From positions 1 to 64,000 of the forward strand of contig CAJUQV010000011.1 of NCBI GenBank assembly GCA_910588335.1: 64,000 nt of DNA. Reading direction: 5' to 3'. Made by a program: the position numbers and the translations under genes. Under the pieces are notes generated by a model. It made no database searches and was not told the origin of the DNA. It saw only the letters and a program-made list of their open reading frames with translations. Each line of letters starts with the position of its first letter. Within the stretch, counting starts at the first letter, position 1. Of this stretch, positions 17,420 to 26,362 are shown piece after piece. Source of the stretch: an uncultured Ruminiclostridium sp. (GTDB lineage: Bacteria > Bacillota > Clostridia > Oscillospirales > Ruminococcaceae).

Positions 17420-18505
17420 TTACTCGGTTTCTTCCGTTCCCGCCTCTTCGGGAGGGGCTTCTGTGGGCTGAGTATTTTCATACGCTTCGGTGATGATATT
17501 GCCCTCCTCGTCTACCGGGTGGATAATATCATCCGGAATTCCGTTAACAGCTCCGGGAATGCCGGGACCGCTTTCATTGCCGAGAACGTTGCCTTCCGAG
17601 TCAATATTTGTATTATATTTGGTTTCAAGATTGTCTATGATCTGCTGTATAGCATCCTTGCTGTCGGGGTTGGCGTCTCCGCCCGACTGGCTGATACCGT
17701 AGTCATATTTGAGAATATCCTTGATAACGGCATTGCTGTGACTGTTATTGTTATTCCTGATAATGACCAATTCAACGCGTCTGTTTTTCGCCTGTCCCTC
17801 GGCAGTGCTGTTATCGGCTATTGGTGTGTATTGCGCATAGCCTTCCGCCTTAAATTTTTCTGAATCCACCGTACGGCGGTATTCCATAAAGTTAAGAACG
17901 GCACAGGCTCTCGCCGATGACAAAATCCAGTCGTTTACTTCGGAAGGCCCCGTTATCGCAGCGGTATGTCCTCCTATGTTGACTTTGGCAATATAATCGT
18001 TTAACGCCTTAAGTCCGGGAATGAACATTCCCACGGCTTTCCTGCCCTCGTTGGTAAGTTCCGCGCTGTTCGGAGCGAATAGCACGGAATCGCTGAAACG
18101 AATGGTAATGCTGCCGCTGGAGCTTACGGAAACGCTAATCTGATCGTCGGTAAATTCGCTGTTGGCTATCTGACCGCTTACCCATCCGGCCAATTCGTTA
18201 AAACTCGTGGGCATATCGCTGTTGGTGATATCGTGATCCTTTTCCCCCACTCCGGGAGGCTCCAGGCTATTTCCATCGTCGTCTACGTCATCATTAACAA
18301 GCTTTGGATCCTCTGCCTGAACAAAAGGGTTTATATAGGAGCCTGACGAGGTAAAACTCTGAAATATGTACTGCCATTTTACCGGATCGGGGGTAGATGT
18401 AGCGTAAAGCAGTACGAAAAAACACATCAGAAGAGTAACCATGTCCGAATACGTGTTCATCCACGCATTGGGGTCTATCTTAGGTCGTTCTTTCTTTTTC
18501 GCCAT
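17420..18505 (-). CDS. motB: Flagellar motor stator protein MotB
   Basis: A 361-residue stator subunit. A short basic N-terminus precedes one membrane helix (about 22-38) with the ion-carrying aspartate D21 in YSDMVTLLMCFFVLLYA. A plug/linker region follows, then an OmpA-like peptidoglycan-binding domain (about 120-250) and an acidic Pro/Glu-rich tail longer than usual. It has its own strong promoter in the motA-motB gap, so its level may be set separately from motA. Whether the coupling ion is H+ or Na+ cannot be told here. Confidence 0.94.
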   Translation of the reverse strand: MAKKKERPKIDPNAWMNTYSDMVTLLMCFFVLLYATSTPDPVKWQYIFQSFTSSGSYINPFVQAEDPKLVNDDVDDDGNSLEPPGVGEKDHDITNSDMPTSFNELAGWVSGQIANSEFTDDQISVSVSSSGSITIRFSDSVLFAPNSAELTNEGRKAVGMFIPGLKALNDYIAKVNIGGHTAAITGPSEVNDWILSSARACAVLNFMEYRRTVDSEKFKAEGYAQYTPIADNSTAEGQAKNRRVELVIIRNNNNSHSNAVIKDILKYDYGISQSGGDANPDSKDAIQQIIDNLETKYNTNIDSEGNVLGNESGPGIPGAVNGIPDDIIHPVDEEGNIITEAYENTQPTEAPPEEAGTEETE

Positions 18506-18536
18506 ACATATACCCCCTTATTTTTTGTCGCATTAT

Positions 18537-18565
18537 AGTATACCATAAATTTCGCTATGTTGCAA
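18537..18565 (-). promoter_or_regulatory. Sigma-A-type promoter upstream of motB
   Basis: On the minus strand TTGCAA (18565-18560) and TATACT (18542-18537) are 17 bases apart, 32 bases before the motB start. The 233-bp motA-motB gap is otherwise AT-rich with long A/T runs. Confidence 0.65.
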
Positions 18566-18738
18566 CCCGAAATTTTTCCTTTTAATATGATTCGGCTAAA
18601 AATTGCCGTGAAATACGCTTTTTTTGCCTTGAAATATTTTAAAAAAAATTTTTTTGTCTGTCAAATCGTAACAGGTAAAATTTTTTCCGTCCGAGCGGAT
18701 TTTCGGAAACTAATTTATAACTGAACACAAAAAAGATT

Positions 18739-19521
18739 TTATTCCGCCTCCGACTTTTCGCCTTTACCCTTTAGATCCTTATCTGCAAGCATGAACTCAA
18801 GCTTTTCTCTTATAAGTGCGGGGTTTGAACCTGCCGCAATAGCCATTGAACCCTGACAGATTATCTGCATACACAGTATTTCCTGTTGGTCTGCATTTTG
18901 AAGAGCACTGGCAAGAGGCCCGAAAATAACGTTTGCCAAAAGGGAACCGTAGAATGTGGTAACCAACGCAGTAGCCATCGACGCGCCCAAGCCGGACGAG
19001 TCATCACCCATTACCTTGAGCATGTTTATAAGTCCAACAAGCGTGCCGATCATACCGAAAGCGGGACCCAAAGCTACACCCTTTTCAAAGAAGGCTATGT
19101 TGCCCGCGTGGCGATCTGCCGTAAAGTCTATTGCTTCCTCCAGCATCTCACGTATTTTTTCGGAGTCATTGGCGTCTACAAGCAGCAAAAGACTTTTCTT
19201 CATGAACGGATCCTTCGCCTTATTGGCGCTGTCTTCCAGAGTAAGTATACCTTGACTTCTCGCTACTCTCGCGTATTCAACGATCTCGTCTATGTACTTT
19301 TGAGGATTGTATTTCGGCGGGAAAAAACAAATTTTAAAAAGTTTGGGCAATGCCGCCAGCGTTGACATGGGGAAACTGGCGACAAGTCCGCCGAGGGTAC
19401 CGCCTACGGTGATGAATATAGAAGCGGGGTCAATAAAGCTTGATATTTCACCGCCGTTCATTATGCCGAAAAATGTAAGACCGAAGGCTAAGACCCAGCC
19501 TATAATAATCGTAATATTCAA
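18739..19521 (-). CDS. motA: Flagellar motor stator protein MotA
   Basis: A 260-residue MotA with four membrane helices (two near the N-terminus, two around 150-200) and a charged cytoplasmic loop. The stretch FFEKGVALGPAFGMIGTLVG is the conserved start of helix 3. Five MotA subunits surround two MotB chains and push on FliG. It starts at TTG 19521 behind GGAGGGCG. It follows flbD. Confidence 0.95.
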   Translation of the reverse strand: MNITIIIGWVLAFGLTFFGIMNGGEISSFIDPASIFITVGGTLGGLVASFPMSTLAALPKLFKICFFPPKYNPQKYIDEIVEYARVARSQGILTLEDSANKAKDPFMKKSLLLLVDANDSEKIREMLEEAIDFTADRHAGNIAFFEKGVALGPAFGMIGTLVGLINMLKVMGDDSSGLGASMATALVTTFYGSLLANVIFGPLASALQNADQQEILCMQIICQGSMAIAAGSNPALIREKLEFMLADKDLKGKGEKSEAE

Positions 19522-19710
19522 GGATACGCCCTCCGTTTAAAGGATTTTTTTACCAAAGTGAAATCCGAAAATCCGCCGTTTCGGTGATTTATACCGCTAA
19601 CGTCTTTCCCGATTTTTCACAAGTGACTAATGTTATCTTTCGGCGCTAAGCGCCTTTTTTCATGAAGCTTTGTCCGACAGCCGCCGTCAATGCCCCCGAA
19701 AATAATTTTT

Positions 19711-19926
19711 CTATTGTAAATCCGGATTATCCCTCCGCGAAGGGATCCGTCTGCTGTTGCGGTTAAATTTTATTATTTCATCCATGATCTCGTCCATGGA
19801 CTCCTGGACAATATAGCTGTGACCGTTGCTTAAAACAATTATAGTATCTGGATTTTGTGATACGGATTCTATCTGATCCTCATTAAGAAGAAATTGTTTT
19901 CCGCCCAATTTTGTTAAATAAATCAT
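19711..19926 (-). CDS. flbD: FlbD/SwrD family protein
   Basis: A 71-residue soluble protein that begins MIYLTKLGGKQFLLNEDQIE, the FlbD/SwrD signature. In Bacillus SwrD raises motor torque; the mechanism is not settled. It lies between flgE and motA, its usual place. It starts at ATG 19926 and has a short basic C-terminal tail. Confidence 0.9.
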   Translation of the reverse strand: MIYLTKLGGKQFLLNEDQIESVSQNPDTIIVLSNGHSYIVQESMDEIMDEIIKFNRNSRRIPSRRDNPDLQ

Positions 19927-20229
19927 AATATACAGACGCTTAAGATCAACCGTGCGCCGCTCCTTTACGTTTTATAACGGGATGTTTTTTCGACACGTCA
20001 ATCAATATTTTCTGCGTTTATTGACGATTGCATTCCTTTTTTGTTTTAACTCATTCATAAATATATCAACGAATGGGCGCCGACCGTTTATGCACGACCG
20101 GACGCCGTTTCGTCAATATTGCGATCACCGTTTACCAATGACAAGCATATAAAATAAACGATGATCTTTTATGTTTACTTCGCTTAATTCTTTTTAGTTT
20201 TTATCGTAAGTTACCGAAAACTACTTAAG
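19927..20229 (-). other. flgE-flbD intergenic stretch
   Basis: About 300 bases without a convincing gene. A weak promoter-like pair TTGACG (20116-20111) and CATAAA (20092-20087), 18 bases apart on the minus strand, could give extra transcription of flbD-motA. A short inverted repeat (GTCAATCAATA...TTATTGACG) lies around 19998-20027. Neither is strong. Confidence 0.3.
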
Positions 20230-21960
20230 TTATCTCTTAAGATTTACAAGCTCTTCAAGCATTGTATCGGTAACGGTGATAACACGGGAGTTTGCTTGGA
20301 AGCCTCTCTGAGTAATGATCATATCGGAGATTTCCTGAGAAAGGTCGGCGTTGGACATTTCAAGGGCGGTAGATACTATGGAACCGGAGCCTACGTCGTT
20401 TGCCTTTTTAAGCTCGGGATCTCCAGAACTCAAAGAGGTTTTCCAATAAGTGGTTCCCACCTGATCCAAACCTTCGGGGTTCTCAAATAACGCCAGATCG
20501 ATACGACCCATGGCAATCGTTCCATGTACGGTGTGTACGCCGTAGATTACGCCGTCGTCATCGATGAAGATGGACTCAAGATCCTTGGTTGTCTGTTCGG
20601 CAGCGATGGAGCCGCCGGTAAGCTTTACGGTTTCCATGGTTTCGGCGATGCTCTTGAAGAAGTTGTCTTTACCTTCTTTAAGGCCAAGCCTTACATTGGT
20701 GTCGCCGAGATTATTGGCAATATTGACGGAAATTGCGTTTCCGGTGGTAACATCGGTACCGGCAACCTGAGTAACGGTGATAAGCTTTTTGGAATCGCCA
20801 CCCGCAGCTTCATGGATAGCCGCGTCAATCATTTCTTTGGTAATATCGGTTGTGGTGGTGTTGGGAATCCTCAGTGTAAGCACGTTTCCGGACCAGCCCG
20901 CCTTTACGCCGCCGGTGGCGGTATCTGTACCGTTAACATCCACCGTAGCCTTAAGGTCATCGTTGGTAGCCGGATAACCAATGATGTTGATTTCGTATTT
21001 GTTGGCGAAAGCGCCTGCGGTAGAAGCTTCAAATGTCAGGTCAAGCTTTTCCGTTGTAGGCTTGCCTCCGGCAGCTGCGGGAGGAATGGTCACCATATGC
21101 TCAATTCTATTGTTAGCCTTTGTCGCGAGTGTATTGCCGGGCTGGTTATTATACTCGATTTCAAGAGGAAGTATACCGGGTATGTCAATACCACCAGCTT
21201 CCATAGCTTCTTGAATCGCTTGTTCAAGCGTTTTTAAGCCGGGTATCTCGTTACCGGCATCGTCCAGAACCTTTTGCCCTTCATAAATAAATATCTGATC
21301 TAAATCTATTCTTACGGTAATAGTTCTGTCATTTTGAGTAGCAAACGGAGTTTCGTCATCATCAATATCCATTATATTAAGAGAAATATTTCCGTTATCA
21401 CCGTAACCGGCAGCGGAAATTGTATATGTATACTCGTTAGTACCGTCCTTATATACTTTTTCCACACTCGCCTTCTCGTTGTCAACGGGAGGAACATAGA
21501 GGTTGATTCTGTTTGCAGAAGCTTCAATTCCGGTGGGATCGCCGCTGACGCCCAATACGATATTACCGCTGGCGTCACAAAGGTTGCCTACATTATCTAT
21601 ATGGAAATTACCGTTTCTGGTGTAGTAAACATTGCCCGCCTGATCCATTACCTGGAAAAAGCCTTCGCCCTGGATGGCGCAGTCGGTAACGCTGTCGGAA
21701 TAGGTAAGACCGGACTGGGTCATTATCTGACCGATGGAGTTGAGCTGCGCGCCGTAACCTACCTGGTTAGCGTTGCGGCCGCCGCTTGTGGTGTCTCCGC
21801 TTGTGGCGTAGGATTTATTCTGATAGAAAACATCCTTGAAGGTAACGGCGCTTGCCTTATAACCTGTGGTGTTTACGTTGGAAATGTTGTTACCGATAAC
21901 GTCCATTCTCTGGTTGTGAACCTTAAGACCCGCCACACCGGAGTAAAGTGATTTCATCAT
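20230..21960 (-). CDS. flgE: Flagellar hook protein FlgE
   Basis: A large hook protein, 576 residues from ATG 21960 (behind AAAGGAC). The N-terminal part (LYSGVAGLKVHNQRMDVIGN) and C-terminal part (ISDMIITQRGFQANSRVITV) are the conserved helical halves. The core shows GYGAQLNSIGQIMTQSGL and CAIQGEGFFQVMD. At least 150 residues more than many hook proteins are inserted in the middle, which fits the variable surface domains of clostridial hooks. The frame extends 18 codons further upstream without a site. It is followed by flbD. Confidence 0.95.
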   Translation of the reverse strand: MMKSLYSGVAGLKVHNQRMDVIGNNISNVNTTGYKASAVTFKDVFYQNKSYATSGDTTSGGRNANQVGYGAQLNSIGQIMTQSGLTYSDSVTDCAIQGEGFFQVMDQAGNVYYTRNGNFHIDNVGNLCDASGNIVLGVSGDPTGIEASANRINLYVPPVDNEKASVEKVYKDGTNEYTYTISAAGYGDNGNISLNIMDIDDDETPFATQNDRTITVRIDLDQIFIYEGQKVLDDAGNEIPGLKTLEQAIQEAMEAGGIDIPGILPLEIEYNNQPGNTLATKANNRIEHMVTIPPAAAGGKPTTEKLDLTFEASTAGAFANKYEINIIGYPATNDDLKATVDVNGTDTATGGVKAGWSGNVLTLRIPNTTTTDITKEMIDAAIHEAAGGDSKKLITVTQVAGTDVTTGNAISVNIANNLGDTNVRLGLKEGKDNFFKSIAETMETVKLTGGSIAAEQTTKDLESIFIDDDGVIYGVHTVHGTIAMGRIDLALFENPEGLDQVGTTYWKTSLSSGDPELKKANDVGSGSIVSTALEMSNADLSQEISDMIITQRGFQANSRVITVTDTMLEELVNLKR

Positions 21961-22050
21961 AAGCTTATTGTCCTTTCTGCTTTGACTTGATCCGTGTATT
22001 TTACCGCCCTTCAATCGGTCGGGGCGAAGATGTTTCCTTTCGGTCCGACA

Positions 22051-22467
22051 TCATACGATCACGGTCGAGTCTATGTTTGTAAATACGTTTTCTTTTAAAT
22101 CCGCCTGTGATACTGTTGTAATAACCTTGTTGTTCGCGACGCTTACTATATATGCCGTTCCGTCCACCAATATGAGGGACTGACCGCAGCCCTTCTGCGC
22201 CGCCAGCTCAACGCCCTTGTTCAGCCGCTCCAACGCGTCGTTTTCCGTAACGTCAATTTCTCTGCTTTCAAGCCTTTTGATGGCGTGATTGCTGAACTGT
22301 ACCTGACTTTTTCCCGACAGCATTGTGCGAAGCTCTTCCGCAAAGGAATTTCCCTTTTCGTTAACTTTGGGCAGATCGACTTCCGCGGAAATATTACTTT
22401 TTACACTTTCAACAGGCTGATTTATTATGCTTTGGCTTCTTGTCTGTAAAAACTCGCTTAAAAGCAT
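22051..22467 (-). CDS. Flagellar operon protein, TIGR02530-like
   Basis: A 138-residue soluble protein between flgD and flgE. The core QFSNHAIKRLESREIDVTEN followed by ALERLNKGVELAAQKGCGQS and ALILVDGTAYIVSVANNKVI-like strands matches the small flagellar operon family that occupies this position in many clostridia and bacilli. Its molecular role is not established to my knowledge. ATG 22467 has an AGGG site close upstream. Confidence 0.8.
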   Translation of the reverse strand: MLLSEFLQTRSQSIINQPVESVKSNISAEVDLPKVNEKGNSFAEELRTMLSGKSQVQFSNHAIKRLESREIDVTENDALERLNKGVELAAQKGCGQSLILVDGTAYIVSVANNKVITTVSQADLKENVFTNIDSTVIV

Positions 22468-22500
22468 AAGCTCACCTGCCCTTTCAATTTAGACAAAATA

Positions 22501-23313
22501 TTATGTATATAATATCATATCCATCAGATCGTTTGACTGACCTTCCGCTTTATCGTCGGAAGAATCCGAATTGTCCGTTCCTTCCGACGGCTTTGTTTCC
22601 GTTTCGCCATCGTCGGTATCGGGTTCCGTCTTGTCATTGGTATCGGGAGGAGTTACATCGTTGGGCTTATCAAAATCGCCTACCTTTATAACGCTGTCCA
22701 AAGGATAAGATAGACCCTTCATTACGATACGGTATACTCCGTTTTCCACTTCTATGCTTTCAACAATTCCGCTTTCGATAATCGTTTGATTGTTCCCGTT
22801 TTGCGCTTTAAGCATTACATTCTTACCGATAAGGCTTACCGCATATGCTCCGTCAGTAGCCGACAGCGTGCTGCCGGACGGGTTGCTGGAAACATTCATT
22901 ACCGAGCCTAAGGGATAGCGCTTTCCGTTAACGGTGATTTCAACGTTCTTTTCATCGCTTATATCAACGCCGGTAACTATGCCGGTTTCAATCTTAAGCT
23001 TTACCTTTCCGTTTTCATCGACGCCGTCTCTGGTGGACACTGTAACTGTTCTTCCCGCAAGGCTTGAGGCGTAATTTACGGTGTTGTAGTAAAGACTGCC
23101 CTCGTTGGTCTGAAGCGCCGTGAAACTGGCTAACTGTGAAACAAATTCAGTGTTGGATGTAGGCTCAAGAGGATCCTGATTGGTCATTTCCGCCATAAGA
23201 AGTTGGAAAAAGGTATCTACCGAAACTATTGACTTGTCGTCGCTTTCAAAATACTGGGCGTATTTGCTGCGAACGTCATCAATGCTGCTTACGGGATCGG
23301 TATTGTATGCCAT
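22501..23313 (-). CDS. flgD: Hook-capping protein FlgD with duplicated C-terminal unit
   Basis: FlgD caps the growing hook and guides FlgE assembly. The N-terminus has the hallmark FFQLLMAEMTNQDPLEPTSN. Two similar units of about 60 residues follow: one from LAGRTVTVSTRDG to RYPLGSVMNVS, the next from LIGKNVMLKAQNG to SYPLDSVIKVG. A highly acidic Asp/Glu/Ser/Thr tail ends the protein. It has 270 residues from ATG 23313, chosen for the AAAGGAG site; the open frame extends 20 codons upstream. It follows fliK. Confidence 0.92.
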   Translation of the reverse strand: MAYNTDPVSSIDDVRSKYAQYFESDDKSIVSVDTFFQLLMAEMTNQDPLEPTSNTEFVSQLASFTALQTNEGSLYYNTVNYASSLAGRTVTVSTRDGVDENGKVKLKIETGIVTGVDISDEKNVEITVNGKRYPLGSVMNVSSNPSGSTLSATDGAYAVSLIGKNVMLKAQNGNNQTIIESGIVESIEVENGVYRIVMKGLSYPLDSVIKVGDFDKPNDVTPPDTNDKTEPDTDDGETETKPSEGTDNSDSSDDKAEGQSNDLMDMILYT

Positions 23314-23403
23314 ATTTTCTCCTTTCCGTCCTTTTGGGACAAAATTAAATTTTATATAGGAAGTTATTTTCAAAGTGTAAACATTGCAGCTGACTTTTCG
23401 ATT

Positions 23404-25620
23404 TCAGACCGCGCTTTGAAGTACCTTTTCAAATTCGCCGTCGTCGTCGTCCTCTTCAATGTTTCTCACATAAGGGTTCTTGCTGCTTCCTTCATAATTC
23501 TGCTGCTCCGCTCTGCCGTCCTGCTCCGCACCGTACACTACCTGATATTTTTCAAGCTGCGTCCCCTGATCTCTCATGCTTTCCTGAACATTTTCGGCTC
23601 TTGAAGCAAGAATGGCCGCGGTTTCCTTGTTATCCGCCGAAATGGTTACGCTGAGCTTACCCGCGTTTTCCACAAGCTTAATGGAGATCCTGCCCATGGT
23701 TTCAGGGTTAAGAGTAACCAGCAGCGTGGTTTCCTGACCCTTTTCGGGAAGATTGGCAAGAATCTGATTAACCACCTGAGTAACTACCCTGTTTACCGCT
23801 CCGCCGATAGGAAGAGTTCTGGGAATCGGGGCTTCGATTGGTTTTGAGGAAACAAGCTTTACATCGGAGAATGATATGTCTTCCTCCCCATTATCCGACT
23901 TTGCGTCGCTTTTTTCCTCTTTGGCGTTACCGAAGTAAGCGTCCGCTTCTTCGGATTCTCCTTCAGCGAGAGAACTTTCCTTTTTCTTAACTCCGAAAAG
24001 CCGCGCAAGCTCGTCAAATTCGCTTTCGGAAGCTTTCTCGGTCTTTTCGCCCGACAAATCTGCTTCCTTTACCGATATCGAAGCCGATTCATCTTCTCTT
24101 GCAGCCTTAAGATTCCGCTTTGCGTCATTGTAAACGGTAAGTGCAATTTGTCCGTACATCTCGCTTTCCGATTCACCAACTTGAATTTCGGAAGCCTGAA
24201 TTTCTCTGACGGAAATCTGTTCCGTTTCGGTCTGCTTGGGTTCCGCAACGGGTTCTTCTACACTTTCGAGCAATACTGTTTTGGAAACGGGGGACAAAAG
24301 GTTTTCTTCCGCATACACATTATTTTCTGCCGAAAAATCAAAGGTTTCCGATATGTCTGACATATCCGCTGCGAAGAGATAAGCGTTATCGCCAAACAAA
24401 GCGCTTTCGGATTGGGTTTCTCCTATTGGCATAACCTGTTCGTCAGCCGATACGAACGCTTCGATTTGCGGTGCCTTATCGGAAACGCTTTCTAAAGATT
24501 GGAAACCGTTTATTTCGGGAAACGCACCGGATTCAGTTTCCGCTTCGACTGCGTGCAACGGAGCGACAGACTGCCAATCAAAACCGTTTACCTGAATATC
24601 TGATCCGTTGTTAGCGTCAACTTTCACTTGAGCAACCGTTTCAGTCCGTACGGTTCTGTTGTCCGATGACTGTGTATGTATCGGAGGGATAACGGGATCG
24701 GTACCTACTTTTCCGTATCTGTCAAAATCAAACTGCTCCGTGTAAAGCTTATTGTGGGTCTCTTCTGCGGGAAATCCCACAGGATTTTCGGAACTCTCCG
24801 TCTCAACGGCCTCGCTCAGATTGAGGACGTAATTTCCGTTAAGCGATCCTTGGGTCTGCGCAAAAGCTTCTCCGCTCATTTCGGCGTTTTTCTCCGAGTT
24901 CTCAAGCATATTTTCAATGATCTGCATGAGCGCGCCGCCCAAATTTTCCTCGTCTTCGTCCTTATCGGAACCAAAGGGCGAATCCGCGTCGGTTTTTCCG
25001 TTAATGCCATCCACAAGCTTCATAAGAAAGAGAAGAAGCTTTTCTTCAAACTCTTCCCGATTCTTCTCCGGATCGTTCAGCTCCTTAAACGCTTTTAGAA
25101 TCGCGTTTTCCAAAGCTTCCTCCGCCTGCTGCAAAAGGGTCTTGCTCACAGTGTTTTCGCTTTCCCGCGAAAGAGAAGCGGAAACCTGCGACAAAGCTTC
25201 ACCGTTCGTCTCTTCAGACGCTTTTTCCGTTTCGCCGCTTTCGGGACGTTTTACGTCTTTTAGCTGTTCAAGCTCTTTAACCGCTTCTTCATCAACCTTT
25301 ACGCTGCCGCCGTTTACCGCCGGTTCGGAATTTATCTCCGATTTCTCCGTGCTTCCGTTTACGGCGGTATTTGGCGCAGAAGCAGTATTTTCCGCATTGG
25401 AAGAATTGTTCGCGGACGAATCCTGATTGTTTGCTTCCGATACTTTAGCGGGCTTAACGGTTGTTTTGCCGGAGGAATTTCCCATGTCGTTAATTTTACT
25501 GCCTGTTTGCTTAAGACTTTGCATAAATCCGTCGGAAATCTTCTTTCTTGAGTCGGCGTTACCGGATTGGGGAATCTGCTGCCGTAAAATAAAGCCGTTT
25601 GCTACGTTGATATCTGTCAA
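23404..25620 (-). CDS. fliK: Flagellar hook-length control protein FliK
   Basis: A 738-residue ruler protein. The long N-terminal part is low-complexity, rich in Ser, Glu, Asn and Ala, as expected for a molecular tape. The C-terminal domain (about 620-710) carries LLVTLNPETMGRISIKLVE, the core motif that touches FlhB and flips export specificity. It starts at TTG 25620 with a strong AAAGGAGG site. It is longer than most FliK proteins, which would predict a long hook if the tape works by length. Confidence 0.9.
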   Translation of the reverse strand: MTDINVANGFILRQQIPQSGNADSRKKISDGFMQSLKQTGSKINDMGNSSGKTTVKPAKVSEANNQDSSANNSSNAENTASAPNTAVNGSTEKSEINSEPAVNGGSVKVDEEAVKELEQLKDVKRPESGETEKASEETNGEALSQVSASLSRESENTVSKTLLQQAEEALENAILKAFKELNDPEKNREEFEEKLLLFLMKLVDGINGKTDADSPFGSDKDEDEENLGGALMQIIENMLENSEKNAEMSGEAFAQTQGSLNGNYVLNLSEAVETESSENPVGFPAEETHNKLYTEQFDFDRYGKVGTDPVIPPIHTQSSDNRTVRTETVAQVKVDANNGSDIQVNGFDWQSVAPLHAVEAETESGAFPEINGFQSLESVSDKAPQIEAFVSADEQVMPIGETQSESALFGDNAYLFAADMSDISETFDFSAENNVYAEENLLSPVSKTVLLESVEEPVAEPKQTETEQISVREIQASEIQVGESESEMYGQIALTVYNDAKRNLKAAREDESASISVKEADLSGEKTEKASESEFDELARLFGVKKKESSLAEGESEEADAYFGNAKEEKSDAKSDNGEEDISFSDVKLVSSKPIEAPIPRTLPIGGAVNRVVTQVVNQILANLPEKGQETTLLVTLNPETMGRISIKLVENAGKLSVTISADNKETAAILASRAENVQESMRDQGTQLEKYQVVYGAEQDGRAEQQNYEGSSKNPYVRNIEEDDDDGEFEKVLQSAV

Positions 25621-25829
25621 AATCGTACCTCCTTTCGTATAAAAATATTTATTGAAAAGGACTTTCGTCCTGTTTCAAGCCTTTTTGTATAAAAACCGGT
25701 TCATAAATGCCCACAATAATAATTATACACTTTTTTGCATAAAAAGTCAACAAATTTCAGCCAAAAAAATATATCATTTAACTAAAAATATTCTCTTTAA
25801 AATTAAGAAATTTGGTTAAAACACAAAAA

Positions 25830-26282
25830 TCACTGTTTAGCCGCCGCGACCTGCTTATTCCCACCGAAAAATTCTTCGAGGAAGCTCTCGTTTTCCTTGG
25901 TCTCCCGCTCACGGTATTCCTCAAGCTGATGCTCCTCCAACTTTTCAAGTTTTTTAACTTCCTTTGTCGCTTCCAGTACGTCCTCAAGCTTTTTCTCTAT
26001 CTCTATGTTTTTTTCGACTATCTCCCTGCGCTTTAACTCCAGCTCCTGCTTCCTTAAGGTAAGAAATCTGTTGGCCACCGATATTTCGTTAGGGAAAGCT
26101 CCCCTTCGGTATATTCTCCGAAGCTCCTCCGTTTTTACCGATATGGCCTTTTTAATGTCCTCCTCTTCCTCAATAAGCTGAGTAAGCTCCGCCCGAAGAG
26201 CGGCCAGATCGTTTTTTTCCATTTCCTCAAGCTGCATTCGATATTGCTTTATTCTGTCGAGAGTAAACTGAAACTTCTTCAT
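25830..26282 (-). CDS. fliJ: Flagellar export protein FliJ
   Basis: A 150-residue, almost wholly coiled-coil protein that begins MKKFQFTLDRIKQYRMQLEE, the standard FliJ start. FliJ acts as the central stalk of the FliI ATPase ring and as a chaperone escort. It lies between fliI and fliK. ATG 26282 follows a GGAAGG site. The gap to fliK (25621-25829) holds AT-rich sequence without a gene. Confidence 0.93.
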   Translation of the reverse strand: MKKFQFTLDRIKQYRMQLEEMEKNDLAALRAELTQLIEEEEDIKKAISVKTEELRRIYRRGAFPNEISVANRFLTLRKQELELKRREIVEKNIEIEKKLEDVLEATKEVKKLEKLEEHQLEEYRERETKENESFLEEFFGGNKQVAAAKQ

Positions 26283-26362
26283 TTTTATGATTATTCCTTC
26301 CTCTCAATTATACATGAAATATCAGCTTTTTGTTCACGAGAAGCATTATAAAATCCGTTTTT

